This document shows positions 21,028-30,569 of a DNA stretch of 62,972 nt, in pieces. The notes beneath the pieces are model-generated. The model made no database searches. It saw only the letters and a program-made list of their open reading frames with translations, and was not told where the DNA came from. How positions within the stretch are numbered: the first letter of the stretch is position 1; each line of letters starts with the position of its first letter. This DNA is from CAWFLT01 sp963816795 (GTDB lineage Bacteria > Acidobacteriota > Vicinamibacteria > Vicinamibacterales > SCN-69-37): contig CAWFLT010000018.1 of the NCBI GenBank assembly GCA_963816795.1, positions 1 through 62,972 on the forward strand, given 5' to 3'. Position numbers and translations under genes: made by a program.

Positions 21028-21344
21028 CAGGGTTCTCCTATTCAGGAGTGTATCTACTCCTTGATAGGCCGTCAAGCTAAAGAACGAGGACACGGAGAAG
21101 AACTGGAGGGCACGGAGAAGATCAACGCGGACACCCCGCGCCGGTGTCTGGCGCGGGCCCGAGGCGCGGGGGTGGGGCCCCGGTAAGACGAGGGCACGGA
21201 GAAGAACTGGAGGCACGGAGAAGATCAAGACGGGACACCCCGCGCCGGTGTCTGGCGCGGGCCCGAGGCGCGGGGGTGGGGCCCCGCGCCAGTAATGTTG
21301 AGGACACGGAGAAGAACTAGAGTGCACGGAGAGGAGCGAGGGTG
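21028..21344. repeat. Intergenic CACGGAG repeats with a 51-base direct repeat
   Basis: No gene is seen. Units around CACGGAGAAG recur at 21090, 21111, 21195, 21214, 21304 and 21325. A 51-base block (21131-21181 and 21235-21285) is repeated exactly, 104 bases apart; it contains the hairpin-forming GGGGGTGGGGCCCC. An inverted copy of the left part (21082-21120) lies at 23079-23121, on the other side of the amidohydrolase gene. Confidence 0.85.
21035..21075 (-). promoter_or_regulatory. Toxin-antitoxin promoter with overlapping dyads
   Basis: On the minus strand: -35 TTGACG (21070-21075), 17-base spacer, -10 TACACT (21047-21052). Two dyads cover the -10 box and the start region: GGAGT-N6-ACTCC (21045-21060) and CTCCT-ATTC-AGGAG (21035-21048). 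The AGGAG of the second dyad also serves as the ribosome site. This layout suits autorepression by the antitoxin or complex. Confidence 0.6.
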
Positions 21345-22961
21345 ATGATCGCCATCGTCAACGCGCGCGTCTGGACCGCCGACACGGCTCGGCCATGGGC
21401 CGAGGCGGTGCTGGTGCAGGGCGATTCGATCGACGACGTCGGCACGACCGCCGACATCCGATCGCGCGCGGCGGGGCGCGCGCGCGAGATCGACGCCGGC
21501 GGCGGTCTGGTGACGCCGGGCTTCATCGATGCGCACATCCACATGATCGCGGGCGGCTTCCGCCTCGGATGGGTCGCGCTTGGCCGGGCGCACGACCGCG
21601 ACAGCTTTCGCCACCCTCCTCGCCGCGTTCGCCGCGAGCCGGCCGCGCGATGAGTGGATTCTCGGCGGCGACTGGGATCACGAGCGATGGGGCGGCACGC
21701 TGCCCACGCGGGAATGGATCGACGCGGTCGCGCCGGGCCATCCGATCTGGCTGACACGCGTCGACAGCCATATGGCGCTGGCCAACTCGCGCGCTCTGCA
21801 GCTCGCGGGCGTCACGCGTGACACGCCGGACGTGGAGGGCGGCGCCATCGTGCGCGACACACAGGGAGAGCCGACCGGGCTGCTCAAAGATCGCGCGATG
21901 ATGCTCGTCGAGCGCGCGGTTCCGCCGCCGACGGTCGCCCAGGAGGACGCCGCACTCGACGCCGCCATGCGCCACGTGTCGGCGCAGGGGGTGACCTCGG
22001 TCCACCACATGGGCGCGCTGCCGCCTGAGGGCAGTTGGAACGACCTCGCGGTGTTCCGGCGTGTGCACGCGCGTGGCGGCCTGCGCACACGCATTTACGC
22101 GACGGTGCCGCTCGACACCTGGCCCCGGCTGGACGACCTCATCCGCTCGGGCGAGGCCGGCGGCCCGGACGGCCGCGGCGACGGGTGGCTGCGCGTCGGC
22201 GCATTGAAGAGCTTCATCGACGGCTCGCTTGGTGCCCGAACGGCCGCGTTCCACGAGCCGTATACAGACGCGCCGGACGAGCGCGGCCTCTTCGTCGCCG
22301 ATGAGGTCGATCTCCGCCGCTGGATGATCGACGCCGACCGGTCCGGCCTCCAGCTCATCACGCACGCCATCGGCGATCGCGCGAACACGCGGCTGCTCGA
22401 TCTGTATGCGTCGGTCGTCGCCGCCAACGGCGCACGCGACCGCCGGCTACGGGTCGAGCATGCGCAGCACCTCCGCGCCGTAGACGTCCCGCGCTTCTCC
22501 GCGCTCGACGCGATCGCCAGCATGCAGCCGTATCACGCGATTGACGACGGCCGCTGGGCCGAGCGCGCGTTGGGACCGGACCGCGTCTCACGAAGCTACG
22601 CGTGGCGAACGCTGCTCGACCACGGCACACGGCTCGCGTTCGGCAGCGACTGGTTCGTCGCCCCGCCAACGCCGCTCGACGGGTTGTATGCCGCGGTCAC
22701 CCGGCGCACCCTGGACGGCCGCCAGCCTGGCGGATGGGTGCCCGCCGAGCGCATCAGCCTCGACGCCGCACTCCGCGCCTACACCGTGGACGCCGCCTAT
22801 GCGGGATTCGACGATCGGCGCACGGGACGGATCGCGCCAGGGTTCGCGGCGGACCTCGCCGTCATCGATCGCGACCTCTTCAGCATCTCCGCGGACACGA
22901 TCGCCGAGGCCAGGTCGCCGCGACGATCGTCGCCGGTCAGATCGTGTACGAACGGAACTGA
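21345..22961 (+). CDS. Amidohydrolase (YtcJ-like), frameshifted
   Basis: About 538 residues of the metal-dependent amidohydrolase superfamily, YtcJ/N-substituted formamide deformylase branch. Seen in order: the metal motif FIDAHIHM, the interdomain GGDWDHERW, LITHAIGDRANTRLLD, RVEHAQHL and the late metal ligand FGSDWFVAPPTPLDG, then a C-terminal composite strand ending VAGQIVYERN. No signal peptide. Frame changes are needed near 21605 and 22915, the second restoring the usual C-terminus. ATG 21345 with upstream GAGG is chosen; GTG 21342 is possible. Substrate unknown. The gene is bracketed by inverted repeat arms. Confidence 0.88.
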
Positions 22962-22987
22962 CTCGTCGCCAGGCTCTTTTCTGGACC

Positions 22988-23127
22988 GCGTGGGGCCCCA
23001 CCCCCACGCTTCGGACGCTCAGGGCTCGCTACGCTCGCTCCCTTCGCGGCGTCTCTAGCTCGTCTCCGTAGCGCTGCAGTTCTTCTCCGTGCCCTCCAGC
23101 CCTTCTCCGTGCTCCTCGTTCTTCTCC
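22988..23127. repeat. Inverted counterpart of the 21 kb repeat
   Basis: Contains GGGGCCCCACCCCCACG (22992-23008), the reverse complement of the GC-rich core at 21167, and at 23079-23121 a nearly exact reverse complement of 21082-21120 (units of CTTCTCCGTG). It separates the amidohydrolase from the next, oppositely oriented gene and might form a terminator-like structure. Confidence 0.75.
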
Positions 23128-23562
23128 TCAGCTCTTCACATTTTTCGTCAACAGCGCGAGGATTGCGCCCTCGCTCGCCGCAAAGTCCGTCGGCCGCGTG
23201 GTCTGGCCTGGCAGCGCGAGCTTGAGCTTCATCGTCGATCCGCTCACTTCCACCAGTCCGACCTGCAGCTTGTTGGCGTCGTCGCCCTCGGTGATGGCGA
23301 GATCGATCGTCGTGAAGTTCTTGTCGGTGCCGAGCTTGACGGTGCCGCGCTCGTTCACGGTGCCATTCACGGTTTGCGTGTACTTGTCGTCCGTGAAGGT
23401 GATGGTCATGGCCGCGCCGCTGGCGGCCGGATCCTGGCCGTTGATCGACGTGATCGTCCACGTGCCCTGAAGCGGTGCCAGAGCCTTGGTGGCGGCTCCT
23501 TGTGCGCCCGGCGCAGCCGAGATCAAGGCGACAGCAGCGAGCGTGAGCAGTGCAGTCTTCAT
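23128..23562 (-). CDS. Small secreted TIGR03067-like protein
   Basis: 144 residues with signal peptide (TALLTLAAVALISAAPGAQG). The mature part begins LAPLQGTWTITSINGQ, the start of the lipocalin-like TIGR03067 domain, followed by TITFTDDKYTQTVNGTVNE and alternating short beta strands. Function unknown; such domains are widespread in Planctomycetes and Acidobacteriota. ATG 23562 is supported by GGAGG nine bases upstream. Confidence 0.75.
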   Translation of the reverse strand: MKTALLTLAAVALISAAPGAQGAATKALAPLQGTWTITSINGQDPAASGAAMTITFTDDKYTQTVNGTVNERGTVKLGTDKNFTTIDLAITEGDDANKLQVGLVEVSGSTMKLKLALPGQTTRPTDFAASEGAILALLTKNVKS

Positions 23563-23768
23563 GCGGCCTCCACCGGTGAGCCTAAGAGACCCGCTCCCCC
23601 GAGGCAACGTGACTGGGACCGAGAGCGGTTTCTCAGGGTCGAATCGCGGCGGCGATGCCACCCGCCAACATTTTGCGCCGTTTTGCCGTCCAATGCCGCG
23701 AGACCCCGATGGCCTGGTGGAAGCGGACCTCAGAGGCGGTGGCGCCGGAAACCCGTGCGGGCGGCCCC

Positions 23769-24452
23769 ATGCCGCTCATCCGGCTCGAGAACATCAACAA
23801 GCACTTCGACGGCGATGCCGATGAGCCCTCGGTCGCGCTGCGCGAGGTCAGCGTCGACATCGACCGCGCCGAGTACGTCTCGGTTTCCGGACCGTCGGGG
23901 TGCGGGAAATCGACTTTCCTCTCGATTCTGGCGTTGCTCGATACGCCCACTTCCGGCCGCTACTGGCTGGATGGACGGGCGGTCGATCGATTCTCGCCGG
24001 CGGAACGCGCGCGGACGCGCAATGTCGAGATCGGACTCGTCTTTCAGAGCTTCAACCTCATTGGCGACTTGAGCGTCTACGAGAACGTCGAGTATCCACT
24101 CACGATCCGCGGCGTCGGCGCAGAGGATCGGCGGGCCCGGGTGCACGCCGCGCTGGAGCGCGTCGGCATCGCCGGCCGCGCGAAACAGCGGCCGGGCCAG
24201 CTCTCGGGCGGTCACCAGCAGCTGGTCGCGATCGCGCGGGCGCTCGCCGGCCGGCCGCCAATCGTGCTCGCGGACGAGCCGACCGGCAATCTCGACTCGG
24301 CCAGCGGCGAATCGGTCATGCAGATCCTCTCCGAGCTCCATAAAGACGGCTCGACGATCTGCCTCGCCACGCACGACCCGCGCTACATCGCGATGGCCCA
24401 CCGCCACATCTACCTGTTCGACGGCCGCATCGTCGATCGGCCTGAAGCCTGA
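23769..24452 (+). CDS. ABC transporter ATP-binding protein (MacB/LolD type), orphan
   Basis: 227 residues with all ATPase motifs: Walker A GPSGCGKST, Q-loop LVFQSFNLIG, signature LSGGHQQLVAIARALA (H replaces the usual Q), Walker B IVLADEPTGNLDSASG and switch His in CLATHDPRY. The family exports lipoproteins, peptides or drugs with a MacB/FtsX-type permease. No permease is adjacent; the two ADOP permeases in this window could use it. ATG 23769 fits family length; an upstream ATG at 23709 would add 20 residues. Ribosome site not obvious. Confidence 0.9.
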   Translation: MPLIRLENINKHFDGDADEPSVALREVSVDIDRAEYVSVSGPSGCGKSTFLSILALLDTPTSGRYWLDGRAVDRFSPAERARTRNVEIGLVFQSFNLIGDLSVYENVEYPLTIRGVGAEDRRARVHAALERVGIAGRAKQRPGQLSGGHQQLVAIARALAGRPPIVLADEPTGNLDSASGESVMQILSELHKDGSTICLATHDPRYIAMAHRHIYLFDGRIVDRPEA

Positions 24453-24468
24453 GGGTCATTTTCCAAGC

Positions 24469-24550
24469 GCGTAGCGCGGATTGGGCTGCAATCCGCGCGC
24501 AGTTGGCGGGCCCCAACCCGGCCCGCCCTACGTCCTGCCGCGCAGACTCC
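24469..24550. repeat. GTAG-GCGG double hairpin element, copy 1
   Basis: Two adjacent hairpins: CGCGGATT/AATCCGCG (24475-24482 with 24490-24497, loop GGGCTGC) and GGCGGGCC/GGCCCGCC just after. An element about 80% identical lies at 38443-38525, with both stems preserved. It follows the ABC ATPase gene and may end its transcript. Confidence 0.75.
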
Positions 24551-24591
24551 TCGAGCCGTTCTATAGTCGGGCGAGCACAGAGGAGCCGCCC

Positions 24592-26314
24592 ATGAAGATT
24601 CGCATCGCCCTGGCCGTCGCGCTCTGCCTGGGGCTGGCCGGCAGTCTCGCTGGTCAGCAGCCTGGCGCATCTCGTCCGAACGTGGTCACCGGTCGCTCGA
24701 AAGTCGCCACCAAATACGGCATCGTCGCGGCGAGTCAACCGCTGGCCGCTCGGGCTGGCGTGCAGATCCTCGAGCGCGGCGGCAACGCGGTCGATGCGGC
24801 GATCGCGACCAACGCGGTCATGGCCCTCGTCGAGCCGCACAACAACGGCATCGGTGGTGACGTCTTCGCGATTTACTACGAGGCGAAGAGCGGCAAACTC
24901 TACGGCCTCAATGCCGGTGGCTGGGCGCCGAGCGGGCTCACGCCCGCGCTCCTCCGGTCGAAGGGACTGACGCGGATGCCGAACAGCGGCATCTACTCCG
25001 TCACGGTGCCCGGCGCGGTCAAGGGCTGGGAGATGCTGCGAGCCCGGTTCGGCAGACTGCCGCTCTCCGATTTGCTGGCGCCCGCCATCTTCTACGCAGA
25101 GGACGGCTTCCCGGTCACGGATGTGATCGCCGATGCCTGGAACGGCGCCACCAAGAAGCTCGCGGCCGATCAGAACGCGAGCCAGACATTTCTGATCGGC
25201 GGCCGCGCGCCGAGAGCCGGCGAAGTCTTCAAGAACCCGCTCCTGGCCGGCACGATGCGACTCATCGCCGAGAAGGGGCCGGCCGGCTTCTATGAGGGCA
25301 AGACCGCCGAGGCCATTCTCGCCGTCGAGCGTGAGATGGGCGGCACGATGACCGCCGCGGACTTGAGGGAGTACCAGCCGGAGTGGGTCGAGCCGATCTC
25401 GACGACCTATCGCGGGTGGACAGTCTACGAGCTGCCGCCCAACACGCAGGGCATCGCCGCGTTGATGATGCTGAACCTGATGGAACAGTTCCCGCTCGGC
25501 GAGTACGGGCTCACGAGCTCGAAGGGCCTGCACGTGATGATCGAGGCCAAGAAGCTCGCCTATGCCGACATGCTGCGCTACGTTGCGGATCCGAAGTTCT
25601 CCAGCGTTCCGGTCCTGCCCATGCTGAGCAAGCCCCACGCCAAGTCACGCGCCGCGCTCATCAATCCAGCGAAGGCCGCGTGCTCCGTCGAACCGTCGAA
25701 GTTCGACGGCCTGACGAACTCGGAAGGAGGCGACACGATCTACCTCTCCGTCATCGATCGCGACGGGAACATCGTGTCGCTGATCCAGAGCTTGTACCTC
25801 CTCATTCGGCAGCGGCGTCGTCGCGCCCGGCACGGGTGTCATGCTGCACAACCGCGGCGGCCTCTTCACGCTCGAGGACGGCCATCCGAACCAGGTGGCG
25901 CCGCGCAAGCGGCCGCTGCACACGATCATCCCGGCGTTCATGGAGAAGGGCGACATCAAGATCGGATTCGGCATCATGGGCGGGTTCAACCAGGCACAGG
26001 CCCACGCCCAATTCGTGTCGGACATCGTCGACTTCGGCCTCGACGTGCAGGAGGCACTTGAAGTGGGACGCTTCACGAAGGGATCGTTCACCGGCTGTGA
26101 TGTGGACGTCGAAGCGCTGATCTCCGAGACCACCCGCAAGGAGCTCTCCGCCCTGGGACACCAGGTGCGCACGGTTCGCCCGCGGTCCGGCACCTTCGGC
26201 TACGGACAGGCGGTCATGAGCGATGGCACCGGTGTGCACTACGGCGGCTCGGAACCACGCCACGACGGCGCCGCCCTTCCCGAGGCGCCGAAGGTATTCA
26301 AGGGCGGGTCGTAG
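24592..26314 (+). CDS. ggt: Gamma-glutamyltransferase, one frameshift
   Basis: Periplasmic Ntn-hydrolase that cuts or transfers the gamma-glutamyl group of glutathione and related peptides. Signal peptide IALAVALCLGLAGSLAG; then GIVAASQPLAARAGVQIL, GGNAVDAAIATNAVMALVEP and GIGGDVFAIYY, all family blocks. The autoprocessing threonine is in SEGGDTIYLSVIDRDGN; the small subunit follows. A frame change near 25800 is needed, after which VMLHNRGGLFTLEDGHPN and the late GYGQAV follow. AGAGGAG precedes ATG 24592; a -10 box TATAGT lies at 24562-24567. Confidence 0.92.
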
Positions 26315-26376
26315 GGCGTGGGCGCGGACGGTTTTAGCGCGTCTCCAGCCTGTCGTCGGTGGTCGAATGGCGCGGC

Positions 26377-28007
26377 CTACTCGCGCCTGACGTTCACGTA
26401 GTAAAGATCGGTCGCCACCTCGAACGTCTCGCTCGTCAGCGACGTCTTCATCGTCTGCCAGTCAGTCGTCGGCCGGATGATCTGCCACTTGCCCCTGGTG
26501 CCGACTCGAACCGGCATCGCGAACGCCGGCACGTCGGCCTGCCAGCGGTACGCCACGGCGCCGGGCGTCTCGAACTTCAACTCGAGCGCCGGCAACGCCG
26601 TATGGCGAAGGTACTGATCGAAGATCGGCGTCAGATCGGCGCCGATCTTCTGGTTGAAGAACCGCACCAGGTCCTCCGTCATGATGTTCTGGTACTTGAA
26701 GTGGTCGAACACCTCGCGCAGCGTGCGCCACCACTTCGCGTCGTCGTTGACGACGCTCCGCAGCGTGTTCAGGAACAGCGCGCCCTTGAAGTACATGTCC
26801 TGCGGCGGCGTCCGGTGCAGGCCGCGGGTGGTGATGATCGGCTGTTTGTTCTGCACCTTCGTTTTGTAGCCGTTGACGTACTTCAAGGCGTCGTCATATC
26901 CGAAGAGCGCCTCGACGTAGACGTTCTCCAGGTAGGTCGTCCAGCCTTCCTGAATCCACATGTCCGACACGTCGGCGGCCGAGACGGCGTTGCCGAACCA
27001 CTCGTGCCCGCTCTCGTGGATGATGATGAAGTCGAACTTGGGGCTGACGCCGACGCCCGTCCAGTCGCGTTCCAGGTACCCGTTGGCGAACCGGTTGCCG
27101 TAGGTGACCGCGCTCTGATGCTCCATGCCGGAGTACGGCACCTCGATCAGCTTGTAGCCGTCTTTCGGAAACGGATACGGGCCGACGTACTTTTCGAACG
27201 CCTGAATCATCGGCTTCGCCTGCGCGAACTGGACCTTGGCCTTCTCGAGATTCTGTGGCGTGACGTAGAAATCGAGATCGAGGTCGCCGAGCTTGTCGGA
27301 GAAGTGGGCGTACTCGGTGACGTTGATCGACACGTTGTAGGAGTTGATCGGATAGTGCACCCGCCAGTCCCAGCGGGTGTAGCCATCGCCAAGATCCGTC
27401 TTCTTGATCAGGCGTCCATTCGAGACTTCCGTCAAGCCGACTCGGCAGCGCGACGCTGATGTCCATGCTCTCGGGCTCGTCGCGCCACTGATCTTTGCTC
27501 GGCCACCACAGGCTCGACCCTTCGCCCTCGCAGGCCGTGAAGATCCACTGGCGGCCTGACGGATCCTGCTGGAACACGAAGCCGCCGAACCGCCCTTGCT
27601 GCTGGGGCGACCCGGAATAGTAGAAGTCGATCGCGTACTCGCGCCCGGCGCGGAGCGTCTCTGGAAAGTCGATATAGACCGTGTTCAGCTCGCGTTCGTA
27701 CTTGAGCGGCGCCGCATCTCAGCAGGATCCGATCGACGGTCATGTTGGCGTACAGGTCGAGCCGGATCCGGGTGTCGTCTTTCAGCATCTTGAAGCGTAT
27801 CGTGTTCTTGCCGGTGAGCAGCTTCGTGGCCGGATCGACGCGGATGTCGAGGTGGTAGTAGAGGAGATCGTTGTTCGCGCGGTAGCGGTCGTACTCACCC
27901 CGCAGCACGCTGGCGCGCGAAGGCGGCGCTGCCGGCGGCGCCTGCTGCGCAGCCGCCACCCACCCGATTCCCGCACACGCGATCAGCGCCGTCAGCCATC
28001 GATTCAT
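26377..28007 (-). CDS. M1 family metallopeptidase (aminopeptidase N-like), secreted
   Basis: Signal peptide WLTALIACAGIGWVAAAQ. The zinc site HESGHEWFGN with the third ligand in IQEGWTTYLEN (HExxH-18-E) and the substrate-anchoring GMEHQSA (family GxMEN) define an M1 peptidase, which removes N-terminal residues from peptides. N-terminal beta domain (LTGKNTIRFKMLKDD) and C-terminal helical part are present. Frame changes are needed near 27720 and 27430. About 540 residues, shorter than E. coli PepN because the large C-terminal domain is lacking, as in many secreted members. Divergent from the Gfo/Idh gene across a heptamer hairpin. Confidence 0.9.
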
Positions 28008-28021
28008 GCCGTCCCTTATAC

Positions 28022-28118
28022 GAGCAATGGGGCAATGGGGCAATGTGTGAATGGGGCAATGAAGATCTTCATTGCGCTCATTGCCTCATTGCCTCATTGC
28101 CCCATTGCCCCATTGCTC
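28022..28118. repeat. GGCAATG heptamer hairpin between divergent genes
   Basis: Left arm 28022-28066 is made of units GGCAATG and ends in the palindrome GAAGATCTTC; the right arm to 28118 is its reverse complement (CATTGCC units). The outer 24 bases pair perfectly, as do the inner 11; the arms differ by one or two units in between. It occupies nearly the whole 132-base gap between the M1 peptidase and the Gfo/Idh gene and so lies in both promoter regions. Confidence 0.88.
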
Positions 28119-28139
28119 TGGGCGTTATGATTGTCGGCC

Positions 28140-29219
28140 ATGAGTCGTCGTCTGCGCGTGCTGGTTGCCGGGTGCGGAAACATGGGGGCCAGCCACGCGC
28201 GCGCCTACGCCAGGATGCCGGAGTTCGAGATCGCCGGCGTCGTCAGCCGCGGTCCGTCTTCGCGCGACAAGCTGAGCCGCGAGCTCGGGGGCGTGCCGGC
28301 TTTCAACGATTACTACCGCGCCCTCACGGAGACGACGCCGGACGTCGTCAGTATCAACACGTATCCCGAGACACACGCGCCCTATGCGCGCGCCGCTCTT
28401 GAAGCGGGCTGCCACGTCTTTTGTGAAAAGCCGCTGGCTGAGACCGTCGCCGAGGCGCAGTCGATCGCCGACGCCGCGCGGGCGCGCGGGCGGAAGGTGG
28501 TCGTCGGCTACATTCTGCGCGTCCATCCGGCCTGGACGAAGTTCATCGAGATCGCGCGCACGCTCGGCAAGCCGCTCGTCATGCGCATGAACCTCAACCA
28601 GCAGAGCCATGGCTCGACCTGGACGACGCATCGCCACCTGATGAATTCGATGAGCCCGATCGTGGATTGCGGCGTGCACTACGTCGATGTGATGTGCCAG
28701 ATGACCGGCGCCCGCCCGCTGCGCGTGTCCGGCATGCGTGCGCGGCTGAGCGACGAGCTGACGCCGGGCATGTACAACTACGGTCACCTCCAGGTCACGT
28801 TCGACGACGGGTCCGTGGGGTGGTACGAGGCGGGCTGGGGTCCGATGATGAGCGAGACGGCGTTCTTCGTCAAAGACGTCGTCGGGCCGTACGGATCGGT
28901 CTCGATCGTCAAGGACCCGAACGAGGCGGCGGCGCAGGCCTCGGACGACGTGGACAGCCACACGAAGACGAACTGCCTCCGCGTCCATCACGCGGCACTC
29001 GACGCCAATCAGGAATTCGTGCGGCCGGACGATTTTTTCAGCACCGAGGATGAGCCCGACCACCAGGCCCTCTGCGATCGTGAGCAGGCGTACCTCCTGC
29101 GCGCCATTCGCGACGACCTGGACTTGACGGCCCACCTGGACGATGCGGTCAACAGCCTGCGCATCGTGCTGGCCGCCGACGAAAGCGCGCGCACCGGCCA
29201 GGTCGTGACGCTCACGTAG
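28140..29219 (+). CDS. Gfo/Idh/MocA family oxidoreductase
   Basis: Intact, 359 residues. N-terminal Rossmann fold with VLVAGCGNMGASHARAYAR, then the family motif FCEKPLAETVAEAQ containing the catalytic lysine, and the C-terminal sheet domain (HLQVTFDDGSVGWYEAGW). Members oxidise or epimerise sugars or inositols with NAD(P); no signal peptide, so cytosolic. Substrate unknown. ATG 28140 is used; an upstream TTG in frame is not supported. Confidence 0.9.
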   Translation: MSRRLRVLVAGCGNMGASHARAYARMPEFEIAGVVSRGPSSRDKLSRELGGVPAFNDYYRALTETTPDVVSINTYPETHAPYARAALEAGCHVFCEKPLAETVAEAQSIADAARARGRKVVVGYILRVHPAWTKFIEIARTLGKPLVMRMNLNQQSHGSTWTTHRHLMNSMSPIVDCGVHYVDVMCQMTGARPLRVSGMRARLSDELTPGMYNYGHLQVTFDDGSVGWYEAGWGPMMSETAFFVKDVVGPYGSVSIVKDPNEAAAQASDDVDSHTKTNCLRVHHAALDANQEFVRPDDFFSTEDEPDHQALCDREQAYLLRAIRDDLDLTAHLDDAVNSLRIVLAADESARTGQVVTLT

Positions 29220-29243
29220 GGCGGCTCGGGCTGGGAGCCGCCG
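29217..29243 (+). terminator. GTAG-GCGG hairpin after the oxidoreductase
   Basis: The stop codon TAG begins the element. Stem GGCGGCTC/GAGCCGCC (29220-29227 with 29235-29242), seven-base loop GGGCTGG. No U-run follows, so it would act as a weak or Rho-assisted terminator or as a 3' mRNA stabiliser. Same structural family as 24475, 38449 and 47285. Confidence 0.5.
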
Positions 29244-29257
29244 AACAAGGAGCCCCA

Positions 29258-29855
29258 ATGCTCTCCTCTCTCCTCCTCGCCCTCGCGCTCACGCAGACGC
29301 CTGCCGCCGCCCGTCACCGTCGTGTTCGAGACCGAACTGGGATCCATCACGATGGCGATCGACGTCGCCCGCGCGCCGATCACGGCGGCGAACTTCCTCA
29401 AGTACGTCGACGGCAAGTTCTATGACGGCGGCGTGATCAATCGAGCCGTGCGGCCCGACAACACGACCCGGAAGGACGTCGAGATTCAGGTCATTCAGTT
29501 TCAGAGCAATCCGGCGCGCCGCGCCGAGATGTTCCCGCCGATTCCGCTCGAGCGCACCAGCGTCACCGGCCTCAAGCATCTGGATGGGGTGCTCTCGATG
29601 GCGCGCAGCGGCCCGACAGCTGCCACGTCGTCGTTCTCCATCATGATCAACGATCAACCGGAACTGGACTTCGCCGGCAAGCGGAATGCAGACGGCCAGG
29701 GGTTCGCGGCGTTCGGCCGCGTCACCGCCGGCATGGACGTGGTCAGGAAGATTCAGGCCGCGCCAACTCGTCCGGCCGATAGCACGCCGGCCGGCGCGTA
29801 CCGCACCGAGACCCTGGATCCGCCGATCAAGATCGTGCGGGCGTACAGAAAGTAG
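29258..29855 (+). CDS. Cyclophilin-type peptidyl-prolyl isomerase, exported
   Basis: AAGGAG precedes ATG 29258. The first 17 codons form a signal peptide (LSSLLLALALTQTPAAA); a frame change near 29315 joins VTVVFETELGSITMAIDVAR, then FLKYVDGKFYDGGVINR and FSIMINDQPELDFAGKR, FAAFGRVTAGMDVVRKIQ, all cyclophilin blocks. It should assist folding at proline bonds in the periplasm. Compared with E. coli PpiA it has an insert around EIQVIQFQSNPARRAE. Confidence 0.85.
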
Positions 29856-29988
29856 ACGCGCTTCATCGCCAGATCGAGTCCAGCTGTACCAGACCCCAGT
29901 TTCTTTTCAGCGTAGTTTCAGCGTTTCGTCACCTCCGCTTCAGGACTTCGCTCTGGGTGCCCACGTACCCTCGCCCGTGAGGTGCCCC

Positions 29989-30525
29989 ATGATGACGTTC
30001 CCATCGAATCGCCTGCCGATCGTTGCCGCGACCGCCTTCTCGCTCTTCGCGCTCGCGACTCCTGCCTGGAGCCAGGCTCTGCCGCCCCGGGTCACTCACG
30101 AAATCGATCTCTCCGGCCCTCGCTTCGGCCTCACGATGCTGGGCCAGGCCAGCATCGACAAGCTGAAGGAAAACGACATCGTCGTGAATCCGATGATCAC
30201 GCAGTTCGGCTGGCAGTTCGAGCGCCGGCTCTTCGCCAACAAGGACGGCCTCACCGCGCTCACCGAATGGGTGCCGCTCATCTCCGGCCTCGAGCAGGGC
30301 GTCGCGCTGCCGTCACTCAACTGGCTGGTCGGCATCCGGACCGCGACGGGGGCCGAGTTCGGCATCGGCCCGAATGTCACACCCCTCGGGGTCGGCCTGG
30401 TCATCGCCGCCGGCGTGACGGTGCGATCCGGCGCGCTCAACATCCCGCTCAATTTCGCCGTCGTCTCGTCGAAGACCGGAGCGCGCGTCAGCATCATGAC
30501 GGGATTCAACTTGCGAACGCACTAG
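29989..30525 (+). CDS. Exported protein of unknown function, outer-membrane-like
   Basis: 178 residues; signal peptide LPIVAATAFSLFALATPAWSQA. The mature part has alternating beta-type segments (ITQFGWQFERRLFAN, LNWLVGIRTATGAEFGIG, LNIPLNFAVVSSKTGARVS, IMTGFNLRTH) and ends in a short strand; this suggests a small outer-membrane barrel. No family recognised with certainty. AGGTG lies a few bases before ATG 29989; ATG 29992 is also possible. Confidence 0.65.
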   Translation: MMTFPSNRLPIVAATAFSLFALATPAWSQALPPRVTHEIDLSGPRFGLTMLGQASIDKLKENDIVVNPMITQFGWQFERRLFANKDGLTALTEWVPLISGLEQGVALPSLNWLVGIRTATGAEFGIGPNVTPLGVGLVIAAGVTVRSGALNIPLNFAVVSSKTGARVSIMTGFNLRTH

Positions 30526-30569
30526 GCTGCCCTTGTTTCGCTGTTGCCTTCGTCTATAGTCTTCCCGGC

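Noticed and set aside
21082..23121. Classical insertion sequence or transposon
   Set aside because: No transposase and no target-site duplication can be seen; only the inverted arms are supported.
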